DNA of 46,596 bases, taken from NCBI GenBank assembly GCA_023435895.1, contig JAEZLH010000008.1, positions 1-46,596 on the forward strand, read 5' to 3'. A program made the position numbers and the translations under genes. The DNA comes from Bacillota bacterium. Lineage in GTDB: Bacteria; Bacillota; Clostridia; Lachnospirales; Lachnospiraceae. The notes under the pieces were generated by a model, which ran no database searches, was not told the DNA's origin, and was given only the letters and a program-made list of their open reading frames with translations. Each line of letters starts with the position of its first letter. Position 1 is the first letter of the stretch. Below, piece after piece: positions 7,730-17,348 of this stretch.

Positions 7730-10700
7730 TTGAATCCAAAGAGAATTAATCTTCAACGGATAAAGAAAATTGGGTTGGTTATTTTTATAGTGTTGTTATG
7801 CTCCGTGTCAAAGCCGTTAAGTTCAAAAGCGGTAACACAAGACCCTAAATTGTTTTACGATACCTATTGTACAGACAATGATTATGCTATTAAGTGGGTC
7901 ACTGACGCTTATTATTTTTGTACAAGAGGAAAAACAGCATCATCCACAGCCACAAAATACCATACATTAGGGTTCACAATAGTTGCACCGGATGGTACAA
8001 AAGCGGATGCAAGTATTGGAGGTAAATGTGTAAAAGCGTTTGGTGATGGTGTAGTTGAATCATCAGATGGTTATACATATAATTTATATAAAATTGAATA
8101 TACCGATATGATTAATTATATGGCTCTATCTCAAGGTGATTCTTTGGTTGATAAAGACCATTACAATAGTTATACCCGAAATAATAATAGTCCTGAATTT
8201 AAGTTCAATGCCATTATGACAATAACGGTAGATGGCAAGGACAAAAGTAATATAGTGCAACAGAGTAATGGTACTTGTACGTATAGTAACTCAAGTTATA
8301 TATATAAAAGCTATTCTGCAATTATAGGTTCTGCAAACTGGAGTGCAGCGACGCAGGAGGCACTTAAATGGTACTTTAATATTCCTGCTAATGATGCCAA
8401 TATATCAGTTAAAACAAATAAGCTTGTTATGAGTACAGGAATATCGTTATCAAATGGAATATATTACAACTCCTCTGAAAGCATGTATTATGCTCGATAT
8501 AAAGCTCCATTTACATTAAAAACGGTTTCTAAAGCAAGTTATAATTCAGATAGTTTTCAAGCAAATATGAACTGGATTGTTATACTTAATAAGTCAAAAT
8601 TATGGTTAGGTGAGTATTTTTTCATGTTGCCACAAGGAGCAAACAAAGCCGTTTCAAATTCTTATAATGAGGAAAACCTTAATTCAGATGCGGGCATTAC
8701 GGATGACAGGGTAAGTTTGAAATCTTGGACTACTACTAGAATAAATTATGACACGTTGATAACCTCTTTTCAGATTCAACCAACGACAAAGAATGATCTA
8801 TTAACATTTCAGCCAAAAGCTAGAATTTATAATGGAGCGAGTTATGAAAGTACCACAAAAAGAAACCATTCAGAATACGTTTTAGCCGAGTATCCACGAC
8901 ATGATTCGGATGGTATAAGTGTCACTGTAGACGGAACAGCTCCAACTGCATCGTTTTCACCTAATTCCTCAACATGGACCAATGAAAGTATTACGGTAAC
9001 AAGCAAGATAGCGGATGAATACAATGGAGAAACGCAAGCAGGTGTATACAACGCAGTACGTGCGATTGGTACCAGTAGTAACGGAGGAAGTACTTTTACA
9101 TATGGATCTGATTCGACCTATACAGGTACTTCGATTTCTACAAAATTGTCTTCAACAGGAATCTACAAGATTTCTATTGATATGACAGATAATGTAGGAA
9201 ACACCTCTACAATCACAAGTGGAACCTACAAAATTGATATGTTAGATCCTACTATAAAAGCCACCCCTGCAAGTATGGACTGGACAAATGATCCTGTAGT
9301 AGTTAATTTAGATGCTACAGATACTGGGGGGAGTGGAATCAGTACTATCTATTATATGTGGGATACACAAAAAGACAACGCACCTGATAGCGGATATACT
9401 GCAGTAAGTGATGTAGATAGTACTGCCATCAAAAGGACAACCCAGGGGCAATGGTACTTGTGGTACTGGACGAAAGATAATGCAGGAAATTCCTCCGCTA
9501 AAAAAGTATCAGGTCTTTATAAAATTGATGTAACAAAACCAATTGTCACAGCAACTCCGACAAGTATGGATTGGACCAATGATATGGTTTCCGTTGATTT
9601 AGAGGCATTGGATAACGGTGGAAGCGGGGTAAGGAATATCTACTATAAATGGGACACGCAAAACGATATTGCACCAGAAAGTGGATTTGTCACCCTAAGC
9701 AATAAATCAAGTACTACGATTACACGTCATACACAAGGAAAATGGTATTTGTGGTATTGGACGGATGATAAAGCCATTAATGAAGATGGTGAAAGTAATA
9801 CCTCTACAAAAAAGGTAACGGAACTATTTAAGATTGATACTACAAAACCTACCATCACAGCAACTCCGACAAGTATGGATTGGACAAATGATATGGTCTC
9901 CGTCTATTTGGAAGCATTGGATACCGGTGGAAGTGGGGTAAGAAATATCTATTATAAATGGGATACTCAAAAGGATATTGCACCCGAAGACGGATACGTT
10001 ACCGTAATCAATAAATCAAGTACTACAATTACTCGCCATACACAAGGGCAATGGTACTTATGGTATTGGACGGATGATAATGCCATTAATGAAGATAGAG
10101 AAAGCAATATTTCCACAAAAAGGGTAACCGGGCTTTATAAGATCGATACAACAAAACCAACTATCACAGCGACTCCAACAAGTACGGATTGGACAAATGA
10201 TATGGTTTCCGTTGATTTGGAGGCATTTGATACTGGTGGAAGTGGGGTAAGAAATATCTACTATAAATGGGATACCCAAAAGGATATTGCACCAGAAAAT
10301 GGATATGTCACCGTAAGCAATAAGTCAAGTATTACGATAACCCGCTATACACAAGGACAATGGTACTTATGGTACTGGGCGGATGATAAAGCCATTAATG
10401 AAGATGGAGAAAGCAACACCTCCACAAAAAGGGTAACTGGATTATTTAAGATTGATACAACAAAACCTACTATCACAGCAACTCCAACAAGTATGGATTG
10501 GACTAATGATATGATTTCGGTATATTTAGAAGCAGCAGATACCGGTGGAAGTGGGGTAAGAAATATCTATTATAAATGGGATACACAAAAGGATATTGCA
10601 CCGGAAGACGGATTTGTCACCCTAAGCAATAAATCAAGTGCTACAATTACTCGATATACACAAGGGCAATGGTACTTATGGTATTGGACGGATGATAAAG

Positions 10701-13700
10701 CCATTAATGATGATGGAAAAAGTAACACCTCCACAAAAAGGGTAACCGGGCTATATAAGATCGATACGACAAAACCAACCATCGTAGCAACTCCAACGAG
10801 TATCGATTGGACAAATGATATGGTTTCCGTTGATTTAAAGGCTTTGGATACTGGTGGAAGTGGAGTAAGGAATATCTATTATAAATGGGATACCCAAAAG
10901 GATATTGCACCAGAAAGCGGATATGTCACCGTAAGCAATGTATCCAATACTACGATTACTCGCCATACACAAGGGCAGTGGTATTTATGGTATTGGACGG
11001 ATGATAATGCAATTAATGAAGATGGAGAAAGTAATACCTCCACAAAAAAGGTTACTGGATTATTTAAGATCGATACAACAAAACCAACCATCACAGCAAA
11101 TCCAATCAGTAAAGAGTGGACTAATGATACAGTTTCAATTGATTTAGCAGCACTCGATACTGGAGGGAGTGGAGTAAGAAACATCTATTATAAATGGGAC
11201 ACACAAAAGGATATTGCACCGGAGAGTGGATATACCACGGTCAGTAATACAGCGAATACGACAGTGACACAGTCCAAAGAAGGGCAATGGTATTTATGGT
11301 ATTGGACGGATGATAAAGCCTTGAAAGACGATAATTTAAGCAATATATCTGCTAAGAAGGTGTCAGGTCTATATAAGATTGATAAAACTCCTCCTAGCAT
11401 AAATGCCACACCAACAAGTGTAAGTTGGACAAAAACATCAATATCAGTAATATTAAAGGCAGAGGATATAGGAGGAAGTGGTCTTAGGAACATTTATTAT
11501 AAATGGGATACTCAAAAGACAATCGCTCCTTCAAGTGGATATACTTCAGTAAGCTGCAAATCAAGTAATATGGAGAGCATAACCATCACACAACCTAAAA
11601 CAGGGCAATGGTATTTATGGTATTGGGCAGATGACAAAGCATTAGAAGAGGATGATAAGAGTAATGTTTCTGCCATGAAAGTATCAGGTCTCTATCAGGT
11701 TGATATAGCTACTCCAACTATATCAGCAACTCCGATAAGCTCGCCATGGATAAATACTCCTATATCAGTAAATTTGAAAGCAGAAGATAGTGGAGGAAGC
11801 GGACTTAGAAATATTTATTATAAATGGGATACTCAAATGACAATAGCTCCAAATTCAGGCTATACTTCAGTGAGTTGCCAAGAAGGTAATGCTGATAATA
11901 TAACAATTACACAGTCAAAGCAAGGAAAATGGTATCTATGGTACTATGTTGAGGATAATGCAATATTACCAGATGGAAAAGGAAACACCTCAGAAAAGAA
12001 AGTGTCGGGTCTTTACCCAATCGATACCACAGTTCCGTCCCTAATATTAACGGCTGACACCGCATGGAAAAATGCATCCGGTACTTGCAAAATATCCTTA
12101 ATAGCAACGGATACCGGTGGAAGCGGTGTAAACTATGTGAAGTATGGAGCGAATAGCAATGTAGAGGATAGTGGTATAAAATTAACCTTAACTTCCAGTG
12201 AAGATAAGAAGTTGGGATCCGTAAATGTTAATAAAAATGGAACCTATTATTTTACAGTGGTGGATATTGCAGGTAATAAAAAGGTTTATTCCTGCATTGT
12301 CTCGGTTTTTGATGATGGGATTCCAACCGTAGCCATAACCCCGATGGAAAGGGAGTGGACAAGAGATGGTGGTAAAAATGCAATCTCGGTTGCAATAAAA
12401 GTTAGTGATGGGCTAAGTGGTCTGAAAAACATAGAGATTCAAGAGCGTAGTAAAGCGTCACTGAGTGCATCTTGGGGTAGTTGGTCAACCCTTAAAACCA
12501 TTAATAATGCAAAATTAGGAGAAGAAGATTATGTCTATAATGACACAATTCTGATTGATACCCCCAATGGAGCAGATGGACAAACAATTATCAAACAGTT
12601 ACAAATCCTAGCAGTTGACGATGCTGATAATTCAACTGGATGGATACAGAGCAATGAAGCCATTGGTTACCAGATAGATAAGGTTATTCCCACTGGAAAT
12701 TATAATTTGGATTCCTTAGTTTGGAGTAACTTGTCCACTTACACAATTTCATTTACACCGAAAGATATACATAGCGGAGTAAAGCAGTGGTTCTATCATA
12801 TAAGGAATAGTAGTGATAATGGTAAAACATGGAGCGAATGGATTCCACAAAGTACACCAGTAATACAAGGGGGGAGCACTGGAACGATTAAAATGAATCC
12901 ACCCATTGGAGTGGGATGCATATATCAAGCTGTCTCAACTGTAACGGATAAAGCAGGAAATGAGAATAAAGTTTTCAGTGGTAATTACCGTTTTGACAGA
13001 ATTCCACCAACCGGAGTTTATACACCGAATTCCTGTAGTTGGAGAAAAACCAGTTTAACGGTATCTTTCCTTCCAAGCGATGATGGGTATAGTAAAGTAA
13101 AACAGTGGAGATACCGAAATTCAACAGACAATGGTAAAACCTATGGGCCATGGAGTAGTTATATTATGAGTGAAAGCCCTACTAATATTACTTTATCAAA
13201 AGAAGGTTATCATGTTATTCAAGCGGAGGTAATCGATAATGCCAACAATAGTACAATTGTTCAGAGTGGGCAGTATTTGATTGATAAAACCGCTCCGGAT
13301 GCAGAATTTACTACAAGCAGGTCTGATTCCAGTATGATGATTGATGTATTCGAAATAAAAGAAGAGTTATCAGGAGTAAGCCGAATCTATGCGGAAATTG
13401 GAGATACAGAAAAACCAGATAAAGCGGCGCAACACCCATTATTAAGAGAGGGTGATCGGTACCAAGCTAATATCACGATGACGGAGGAGCAAAAAAGCAT
13501 ACCATCTCTTTCCATCAGTATTTATTTGGTTGATGTTGCTGGCAATATCAGAGAACTTTCCGATCAGTCGATTCAAGATTTTTCTGTGAATGCTATGATA
13601 TATGGGTTGGTAGAACCATATTCACCAATTTTTTATCCAGGTCAACAAGGATTGCTGGGTATAACTTTGTTAGGTTATATTGATAAGGTTAGTATATCCT

Positions 13701-13933
13701 TCGACAGTACATTTTTGAACAACAGTATTACACAGGATAAAGAATACACATTGGTTCCGAAAGAGTCGGACTCAATAAATCATTTCTTTCAGATACCATT
13801 CAACTGTATAGAAGGCAGATATCAAGTAGAAGTTACTGCCCATAGGAATTTTGAAACAAAAACAATATATGCTGAACTGGAGGTTCTTGCATTAAAAACG
13901 AACAGGATACGCATAAGGATTCGTTCTCATTAA
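7730..13933 (+). CDS. Giant secreted protein with tandem Ig-like repeats, putative adhesin
   Basis: This is a ~2067-residue exported protein. A signal peptide (about residues 1-35) precedes an unrecognised N-terminal domain of about 370 residues. A diverged Ig-like unit then leads into nine tandem units (DNA 9236-12022, about residues 503-1431). Each unit carries a WTND strand, a GGSGVRNIYYKWDTQ loop and a QWYLWYWTDD strand. Several diverged Ig-like units and a short basic C-terminus follow. The units resemble bacterial Ig-like/OmpL47-type extracellular domains. There is no LPXTG sorting motif or obvious C-terminal anchor. TTG 7730 is preferred over TTG 7727 because it lies five rather than two bases after AGGAGG (7719-7724). 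Sitting inside the pilus locus, it may be a pilus tip adhesin or secreted substrate; this is inferred. Confidence 0.8.
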   Translation: MNPKRINLQRIKKIGLVIFIVLLCSVSKPLSSKAVTQDPKLFYDTYCTDNDYAIKWVTDAYYFCTRGKTASSTATKYHTLGFTIVAPDGTKADASIGGKCVKAFGDGVVESSDGYTYNLYKIEYTDMINYMALSQGDSLVDKDHYNSYTRNNNSPEFKFNAIMTITVDGKDKSNIVQQSNGTCTYSNSSYIYKSYSAIIGSANWSAATQEALKWYFNIPANDANISVKTNKLVMSTGISLSNGIYYNSSESMYYARYKAPFTLKTVSKASYNSDSFQANMNWIVILNKSKLWLGEYFFMLPQGANKAVSNSYNEENLNSDAGITDDRVSLKSWTTTRINYDTLITSFQIQPTTKNDLLTFQPKARIYNGASYESTTKRNHSEYVLAEYPRHDSDGISVTVDGTAPTASFSPNSSTWTNESITVTSKIADEYNGETQAGVYNAVRAIGTSSNGGSTFTYGSDSTYTGTSISTKLSSTGIYKISIDMTDNVGNTSTITSGTYKIDMLDPTIKATPASMDWTNDPVVVNLDATDTGGSGISTIYYMWDTQKDNAPDSGYTAVSDVDSTAIKRTTQGQWYLWYWTKDNAGNSSAKKVSGLYKIDVTKPIVTATPTSMDWTNDMVSVDLEALDNGGSGVRNIYYKWDTQNDIAPESGFVTLSNKSSTTITRHTQGKWYLWYWTDDKAINEDGESNTSTKKVTELFKIDTTKPTITATPTSMDWTNDMVSVYLEALDTGGSGVRNIYYKWDTQKDIAPEDGYVTVINKSSTTITRHTQGQWYLWYWTDDNAINEDRESNISTKRVTGLYKIDTTKPTITATPTSTDWTNDMVSVDLEAFDTGGSGVRNIYYKWDTQKDIAPENGYVTVSNKSSITITRYTQGQWYLWYWADDKAINEDGESNTSTKRVTGLFKIDTTKPTITATPTSMDWTNDMISVYLEAADTGGSGVRNIYYKWDTQKDIAPEDGFVTLSNKSSATITRYTQGQWYLWYWTDDKAINDDGKSNTSTKRVTGLYKIDTTKPTIVATPTSIDWTNDMVSVDLKALDTGGSGVRNIYYKWDTQKDIAPESGYVTVSNVSNTTITRHTQGQWYLWYWTDDNAINEDGESNTSTKKVTGLFKIDTTKPTITANPISKEWTNDTVSIDLAALDTGGSGVRNIYYKWDTQKDIAPESGYTTVSNTANTTVTQSKEGQWYLWYWTDDKALKDDNLSNISAKKVSGLYKIDKTPPSINATPTSVSWTKTSISVILKAEDIGGSGLRNIYYKWDTQKTIAPSSGYTSVSCKSSNMESITITQPKTGQWYLWYWADDKALEEDDKSNVSAMKVSGLYQVDIATPTISATPISSPWINTPISVNLKAEDSGGSGLRNIYYKWDTQMTIAPNSGYTSVSCQEGNADNITITQSKQGKWYLWYYVEDNAILPDGKGNTSEKKVSGLYPIDTTVPSLILTADTAWKNASGTCKISLIATDTGGSGVNYVKYGANSNVEDSGIKLTLTSSEDKKLGSVNVNKNGTYYFTVVDIAGNKKVYSCIVSVFDDGIPTVAITPMEREWTRDGGKNAISVAIKVSDGLSGLKNIEIQERSKASLSASWGSWSTLKTINNAKLGEEDYVYNDTILIDTPNGADGQTIIKQLQILAVDDADNSTGWIQSNEAIGYQIDKVIPTGNYNLDSLVWSNLSTYTISFTPKDIHSGVKQWFYHIRNSSDNGKTWSEWIPQSTPVIQGGSTGTIKMNPPIGVGCIYQAVSTVTDKAGNENKVFSGNYRFDRIPPTGVYTPNSCSWRKTSLTVSFLPSDDGYSKVKQWRYRNSTDNGKTYGPWSSYIMSESPTNITLSKEGYHVIQAEVIDNANNSTIVQSGQYLIDKTAPDAEFTTSRSDSSMMIDVFEIKEELSGVSRIYAEIGDTEKPDKAAQHPLLREGDRYQANITMTEEQKSIPSLSISIYLVDVAGNIRELSDQSIQDFSVNAMIYGLVEPYSPIFYPGQQGLLGITLLGYIDKVSISFDSTFLNNSITQDKEYTLVPKESDSINHFFQIPFNCIEGRYQVEVTAHRNFETKTIYAELEVLALKTNRIRIRIRSH
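9236..12022 (+). repeat. Nine tandem Ig-unit DNA repeats, mostly 309 bp
   Basis: Taking the GAT that opens each unit as marker, units start at 9236, 9527, 9836, 10145, 10454, 10763, 11072, 11381 and 11702. Lengths are 291, then six exact 309-bp units, then two of 321 bp. The six central units are very similar at DNA level, including third codon positions. The outer units are more diverged, which is typical of recent expansion from the middle by unequal recombination. Confidence 0.92.
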
Positions 13934-13990
13934 GTTTTTCAGAACTTTTCGATATAGATTCCATTACGAATACATTCGATAACTAAAACA

Positions 13991-14095
13991 TGCCAAGGAA
14001 AACATCCCAAGTAAGGCATTGCAAGGAATACTGCCAAGGAAACATTCCAATGAAGGTATTCAAGGAAGATATCTAAAATTCCAAGCAAACATCTA
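13991..14095. repeat. Short 41-bp tandem repeat after the giant gene
   Basis: Two degenerate copies begin at 13991 and 14032 with TGCCAAGGAAA and continue in parallel (AACATCCCAAG against ACATTCCAATG, then AAGG and CAAGGAA). A third partial copy (CCAAGCAAACATC) begins near 14081. They lie between the giant repeat gene and the prepilin peptidase and show no coding signal. Confidence 0.6.
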
Positions 14096-14224
14096 AAGTA
14101 AATTTTTAAACACATCTTCTAAAACAACTGGAGGATGTAGGATTCTATTCCATATCTATCTTTCAAAAGGTATTTCACCTTTAACCTTATAAACATTAAA
14201 TAAATTAAGTAGGTACAATGCTTT

Positions 14225-14857
14225 ATGAGCAGTTTTTTATTTCTCTATTCATCAATTCCCCTAGCAGGATTAGGCTGGTTTTTCATAAATAATCTAAATA
14301 AATGGGATAAGGAAATTACATTTTATTTTAAGAAAAAGGATTTGATGGTATTCGCTTCGTTTCTTCTGTTTAATAATTATCTCATACTTTACAGAATAGA
14401 TGGCGAACTGTCCTTCCTTCATGTTTATACCACTTTCTTTGTTGGTTATCTCTATTTATCCGCATGGATTGACCATTATACCATGAGAGTTTATCGCATC
14501 TCAAATGTGTTTTTTTGCTTTTCTGGATTGCTCTTGTTTTTGCTCTATAATCCAAGCTTTGATGAGTGGTTAGGAATTATACTTTATGTAATTTTTGTGT
14601 CAGTATTAACAGCAAAAAACATGTTTGGGAAGGGCGATAGTGGGATTTTTATATCGGTGGCATTGTATCTTGGATGTCTAAATTATTCGAATTTTACAAT
14701 AACAATATTGCTGATACATAATGTATTATCATCCATTGTGTTTCTTATTATGAATTATAAAAAGCTTCAAGTTCGAGCTATGAAAATAAAACAGGAAACA
14801 GCCTTTCTTCCATCCATTGCCATTGCTGCTTGGATTATGATGATTTTTTACATATAA
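14225..14857 (+). CDS. TadV/CpaA-like prepilin peptidase (A24 family)
   Basis: This 210-residue polytopic membrane protein has the two aspartates of type IV prepilin peptidases: D83 in AWIDHYTMRVYRISN and D138 in the GKGDSG motif, matching the family GxGD signature. It lacks the N-terminal methylase domain of PilD, as TadV/CpaA do. Its expected role is to cleave the Flp-like pilin and the TadE-like pseudopilins encoded upstream. It is separated from the rest of the locus by the SH3b and giant genes. The ribosome binding site (around AGTAGG) is weak, so the exact start is less certain. Confidence 0.82.
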   Translation: MSSFLFLYSSIPLAGLGWFFINNLNKWDKEITFYFKKKDLMVFASFLLFNNYLILYRIDGELSFLHVYTTFFVGYLYLSAWIDHYTMRVYRISNVFFCFSGLLLFLLYNPSFDEWLGIILYVIFVSVLTAKNMFGKGDSGIFISVALYLGCLNYSNFTITILLIHNVLSSIVFLIMNYKKLQVRAMKIKQETAFLPSIAIAAWIMMIFYI

Positions 14858-15228
14858 ATATAGAATGTATCATAAGAATTGAGATAAAAAAGGAAGAAAA
14901 AGGAAAAAGAGTAAGCAGAAGAAAGGAGAAGAATAAAAATACAAAAGTATATTTGATTAATCTATCCTATACATTTTCATAGCCATATTCATTCTTTTGC
15001 TTTGACCAAATTGCCACTGGACTCAATAAGTACACTTTGATACTATAAGTATATTTCCTAATATGTGTTTTACACTTGAATTAATTTGGGCATTCATAAA
15101 TACCCCGTCTGAAGACAGATCAAAATTAACTAACAATCTATCAGACGGGGTATAACTGTAAGTAAATTAAATTATATTAGCATGTTGATTAGCTTATTCA
15201 CTTTGACTCATTGAAAAAAAGGGTTCTA
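14858..15228. other. Intergenic region with a 12-bp perfect inverted repeat
   Basis: No gene is seen between the convergent neighbours. TACCCCGTCTGA (15101-15112) is exactly complementary to TCAGACGGGGTA (15141-15152), enclosing 28 bases. Neither strand has a proper T-run after the stem, so it may be a weak bidirectional terminator for the two converging genes or a protein-binding palindrome. Confidence 0.55.
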
Positions 15229-16590
15229 TTATTTCACCAAAATTTCTATGGGATTATCAAGCTTTACCATAGGAGCATAATCCCATTGGAGCCTATATTT
15301 ATGAGCTTTATAATCTTTAATTGTAAAGCTAACTTCTATGCGATTATTAGTGTTGCCAATCATACATCCTGGCATATTATAACCTTTGCCATTTTCATCC
15401 AGGTAAATCGATTTAACACATGCAGCGAAAATGCCAGTATAGTCAGCGTCATATTGCAATATAATATTAAGATCTCCTTCGGAGGGAGCCATGGACTTAA
15501 TTGAGACGCTCTTTGGTAAATTTGATATAGTTTTCTTTTGGTAATCAATTTCACCATACAATTCATTTTTGTTTATTAAAGAATATCCCTTCACCAACAC
15601 TGTCAACTGCTTCGCATTTGTAAAGTAACTACTTTCAAAATTAGTGAGTTTAATATTACCTAAGTCATCATAGGAACCTGAGAGTCTTCCGGATGGGTTA
15701 TATTCCTTTCCGCTATCATCCTTGATACTGATATCCATGTCATGAAGAATATAACTATTATCAGGGCTATAGTCGAAATAAAGACATGCTTTTGATGGAT
15801 ATATTTCAAGGCGGTCAACCAATACGTTGGTATCTTCTATTTTGACCGATTCCTGAATGGACTTAACCTTTTTCGTTAGTGCGAATTTTTTGCTGATTGG
15901 GATGTTAAAATGAAAGGTGTACTTTGTTCCAGATGATGTTGTTAAATCCCTTGAGGAAGATTCTGTATTTTCATTTTGTTCTTCGTAGGATTGATCCTCT
16001 GGTAGTATGGCCCCGTCATCAATTTCAAGATTTAGTGATAGTTTTGAAGGCAATACATATTCCTCACCTAGGAGGTCAATTTCAATTACTTCCATCTTGC
16101 CATCCTTATAACTACCTTGAAATGCGATACCTGCTGGGATATCCTTACCAGAGCTGTCCTTTAGCGAAGGGCTATAACGTCCATGGTTAATAGGAGAATT
16201 CACATGAAAGAATAAGGAGATATGACCCGCATCCAGGATCATATAGTCTATCGTAACTTCAACATTACCCTTCTTTTGAGTTTTTCCAATATTCTGATAA
16301 TAATCATTTTCTACCGCTCTCTTTAGGCTGGGGTCAAATGCAACAACCTGTATTAATTCCCTAAAAATCGGAAGCTTACTCATCGCAAAGGCAGCAGAAG
16401 GGATGAAGTTAATAACCATAATAAAAATAATAGCAGCAGTTGCGAAGGAAATAATAGGAGCCTTCCAGAACAAGGCTTTTCTCTTTGAATGTTTTGCTCG
16501 GTTAATTGCTTTTCTGCCAACGAACTCCAGTTCCGGCGGCGTAGGTTCAAGATCTTTTTTAAGATTTTGGTATTCTTCGTTACGATTCAT
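15229..16590 (-). CDS. DUF4179-domain membrane protein, anti-sigma-factor-like
   Basis: The 453-residue product has a ~43-residue cytoplasmic N-terminus, one membrane helix (about residues 44-66) and a long extracytoplasmic region starting with a DUF4179-like segment. DUF4179 proteins are usually encoded directly after an ECF sigma factor and are taken to be its membrane-bound anti-sigma or sensor. Here its ATG overlaps the stop of a sigma-factor remnant (ATGA at 16587-16590), so translation was coupled. Because the sigma gene has lost its 5' half, this gene may be an orphan or poorly expressed. Confidence 0.75.
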   Translation of the reverse strand: MNRNEEYQNLKKDLEPTPPELEFVGRKAINRAKHSKRKALFWKAPIISFATAAIIFIMVINFIPSAAFAMSKLPIFRELIQVVAFDPSLKRAVENDYYQNIGKTQKKGNVEVTIDYMILDAGHISLFFHVNSPINHGRYSPSLKDSSGKDIPAGIAFQGSYKDGKMEVIEIDLLGEEYVLPSKLSLNLEIDDGAILPEDQSYEEQNENTESSSRDLTTSSGTKYTFHFNIPISKKFALTKKVKSIQESVKIEDTNVLVDRLEIYPSKACLYFDYSPDNSYILHDMDISIKDDSGKEYNPSGRLSGSYDDLGNIKLTNFESSYFTNAKQLTVLVKGYSLINKNELYGEIDYQKKTISNLPKSVSIKSMAPSEGDLNIILQYDADYTGIFAACVKSIYLDENGKGYNMPGCMIGNTNNRIEVSFTIKDYKAHKYRLQWDYAPMVKLDNPIEILVK

Positions 16591-16919
16591 GCTTCTACCT
16601 CCAATTCTAATCTCAAAAGAGATAAGGCTTTTCGTTGTCTTGTGGCTACGGTTCCCTGAGGTAACTTAAGAATTCTTGCAGTTTCCACAAGAGTATAGTC
16701 GTTAAAATATCTTAACTGTATGATGATTTGTAAGTCATCGGGCAGCTTTGAAATGGCATCCTTAAGAGGAAGAGAGTCATAGTCCATATGACTTTGCTCC
16801 TCTGCTTCCTCTAAAGAAGTAAAACGCTTTGAACGCTTTAGTTCTTTCTTACACACGTTAATGAGAATTCGGGTAATCCAGGTTCGAAAATATTCCGGCT
16901 GTTTTAACTGCCTGAAATG
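16587..16919 (-). pseudogene. ECF sigma factor, 5'-truncated
   Basis: The open part from GTG 16856 encodes 89 residues with a clear sigma region 4 (LPDDLQIIIQLRYFNDYT, then a helix-turn-helix with LPQGTVATRQRKAL). The same frame stays open upstream to 16919 and reads HFRQLKQPEYFRTWITRILI, the conserved end of region 2. It is stopped by TAG at 16920-16922. The rest of region 2 cannot be found upstream in any minus-strand frame, and no ribosome binding site precedes the GTG. About 110 of the expected 160-180 residues remain. The last codons overlap the DUF4179 gene. I infer a decayed sigma gene; expression of a region-4-only fragment is possible but unsupported. Confidence 0.75.
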
Positions 16920-17284
16920 CTAAGCATCAATAAACTTTGTTGAAAGACCCTTTTGATACATCAATCAATCTTATCATGATCAGATATAAAATAGTAAGCC
17001 TTTGAGAATAGATTTTAATATTATGATTGTAAAAGACACCCTATTATCTGCTTCTATTAGTAATTTCAAATACTTACCATATAGTATTATAGTGAGTATC
17101 CCAAAAAGGGAATAGCAGCATGATTTCCTTTTGTCAATGTAAATTATTTATTCAAATTTGGTAGGAACATTGATAACGTTAATGACATACCAGTACGCCA
17201 CTTTTTTGATAACACGAAAAGTTCTAATATTAACCAAATCTAAAGAAAAAATAAAAAAAGTATTAATAACATCCATTTAAAAAC
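16920..17284. other. Intergenic region with lost sigma-factor 5' end
   Basis: This AT-rich stretch lies between the truncated sigma gene and the permease promoter. I looked for the missing sigma region 2 on the minus strand and found only a short possible remnant (FIDA, just before the TAG). No transposase, terminal inverted repeat or target duplication was recognised that would explain the truncation. Confidence 0.45.
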
Positions 17285-17313
17285 TTGCAAAAAAGGACAA
17301 ACTATACTATAAT
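17285..17313 (+). promoter_or_regulatory. Sigma-A promoter of the riboswitch-permease unit
   Basis: TTGCAA (17285-17290), a 17-base spacer and TATAAT (17308-17313) form a near-consensus promoter. Transcription would start near 17320, just ahead of the purine aptamer. Confidence 0.75.
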
Positions 17314-17348
17314 ATGTCTTGGGAAAAATCCCACCTTAATTGAATAGG

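Noticed and set aside
9236..12022. CRISPR-like regular spacing
   Set aside because: Units are 309 bp, coding and without unique spacers; these are protein domain repeats.
8842..12107. Several minus-strand and one plus-strand out-of-frame open frames of 66-101 codons across the Ig repeats
   Set aside because: They recur with the repeat unit, lie antisense to or out of frame with the giant gene, lack ribosome binding sites and reflect repeat composition.
13700..13933. C-terminal LPXTG or membrane anchor on the giant protein
   Set aside because: No LPXTG, hydrophobic segment or positive tail of sorting type is present; the protein ends in a short Arg/Ile stretch.
16920..17284. Insertion sequence explaining the sigma-factor truncation
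   Set aside because: No transposase frame, terminal inverted repeat or target duplication could be recognised.
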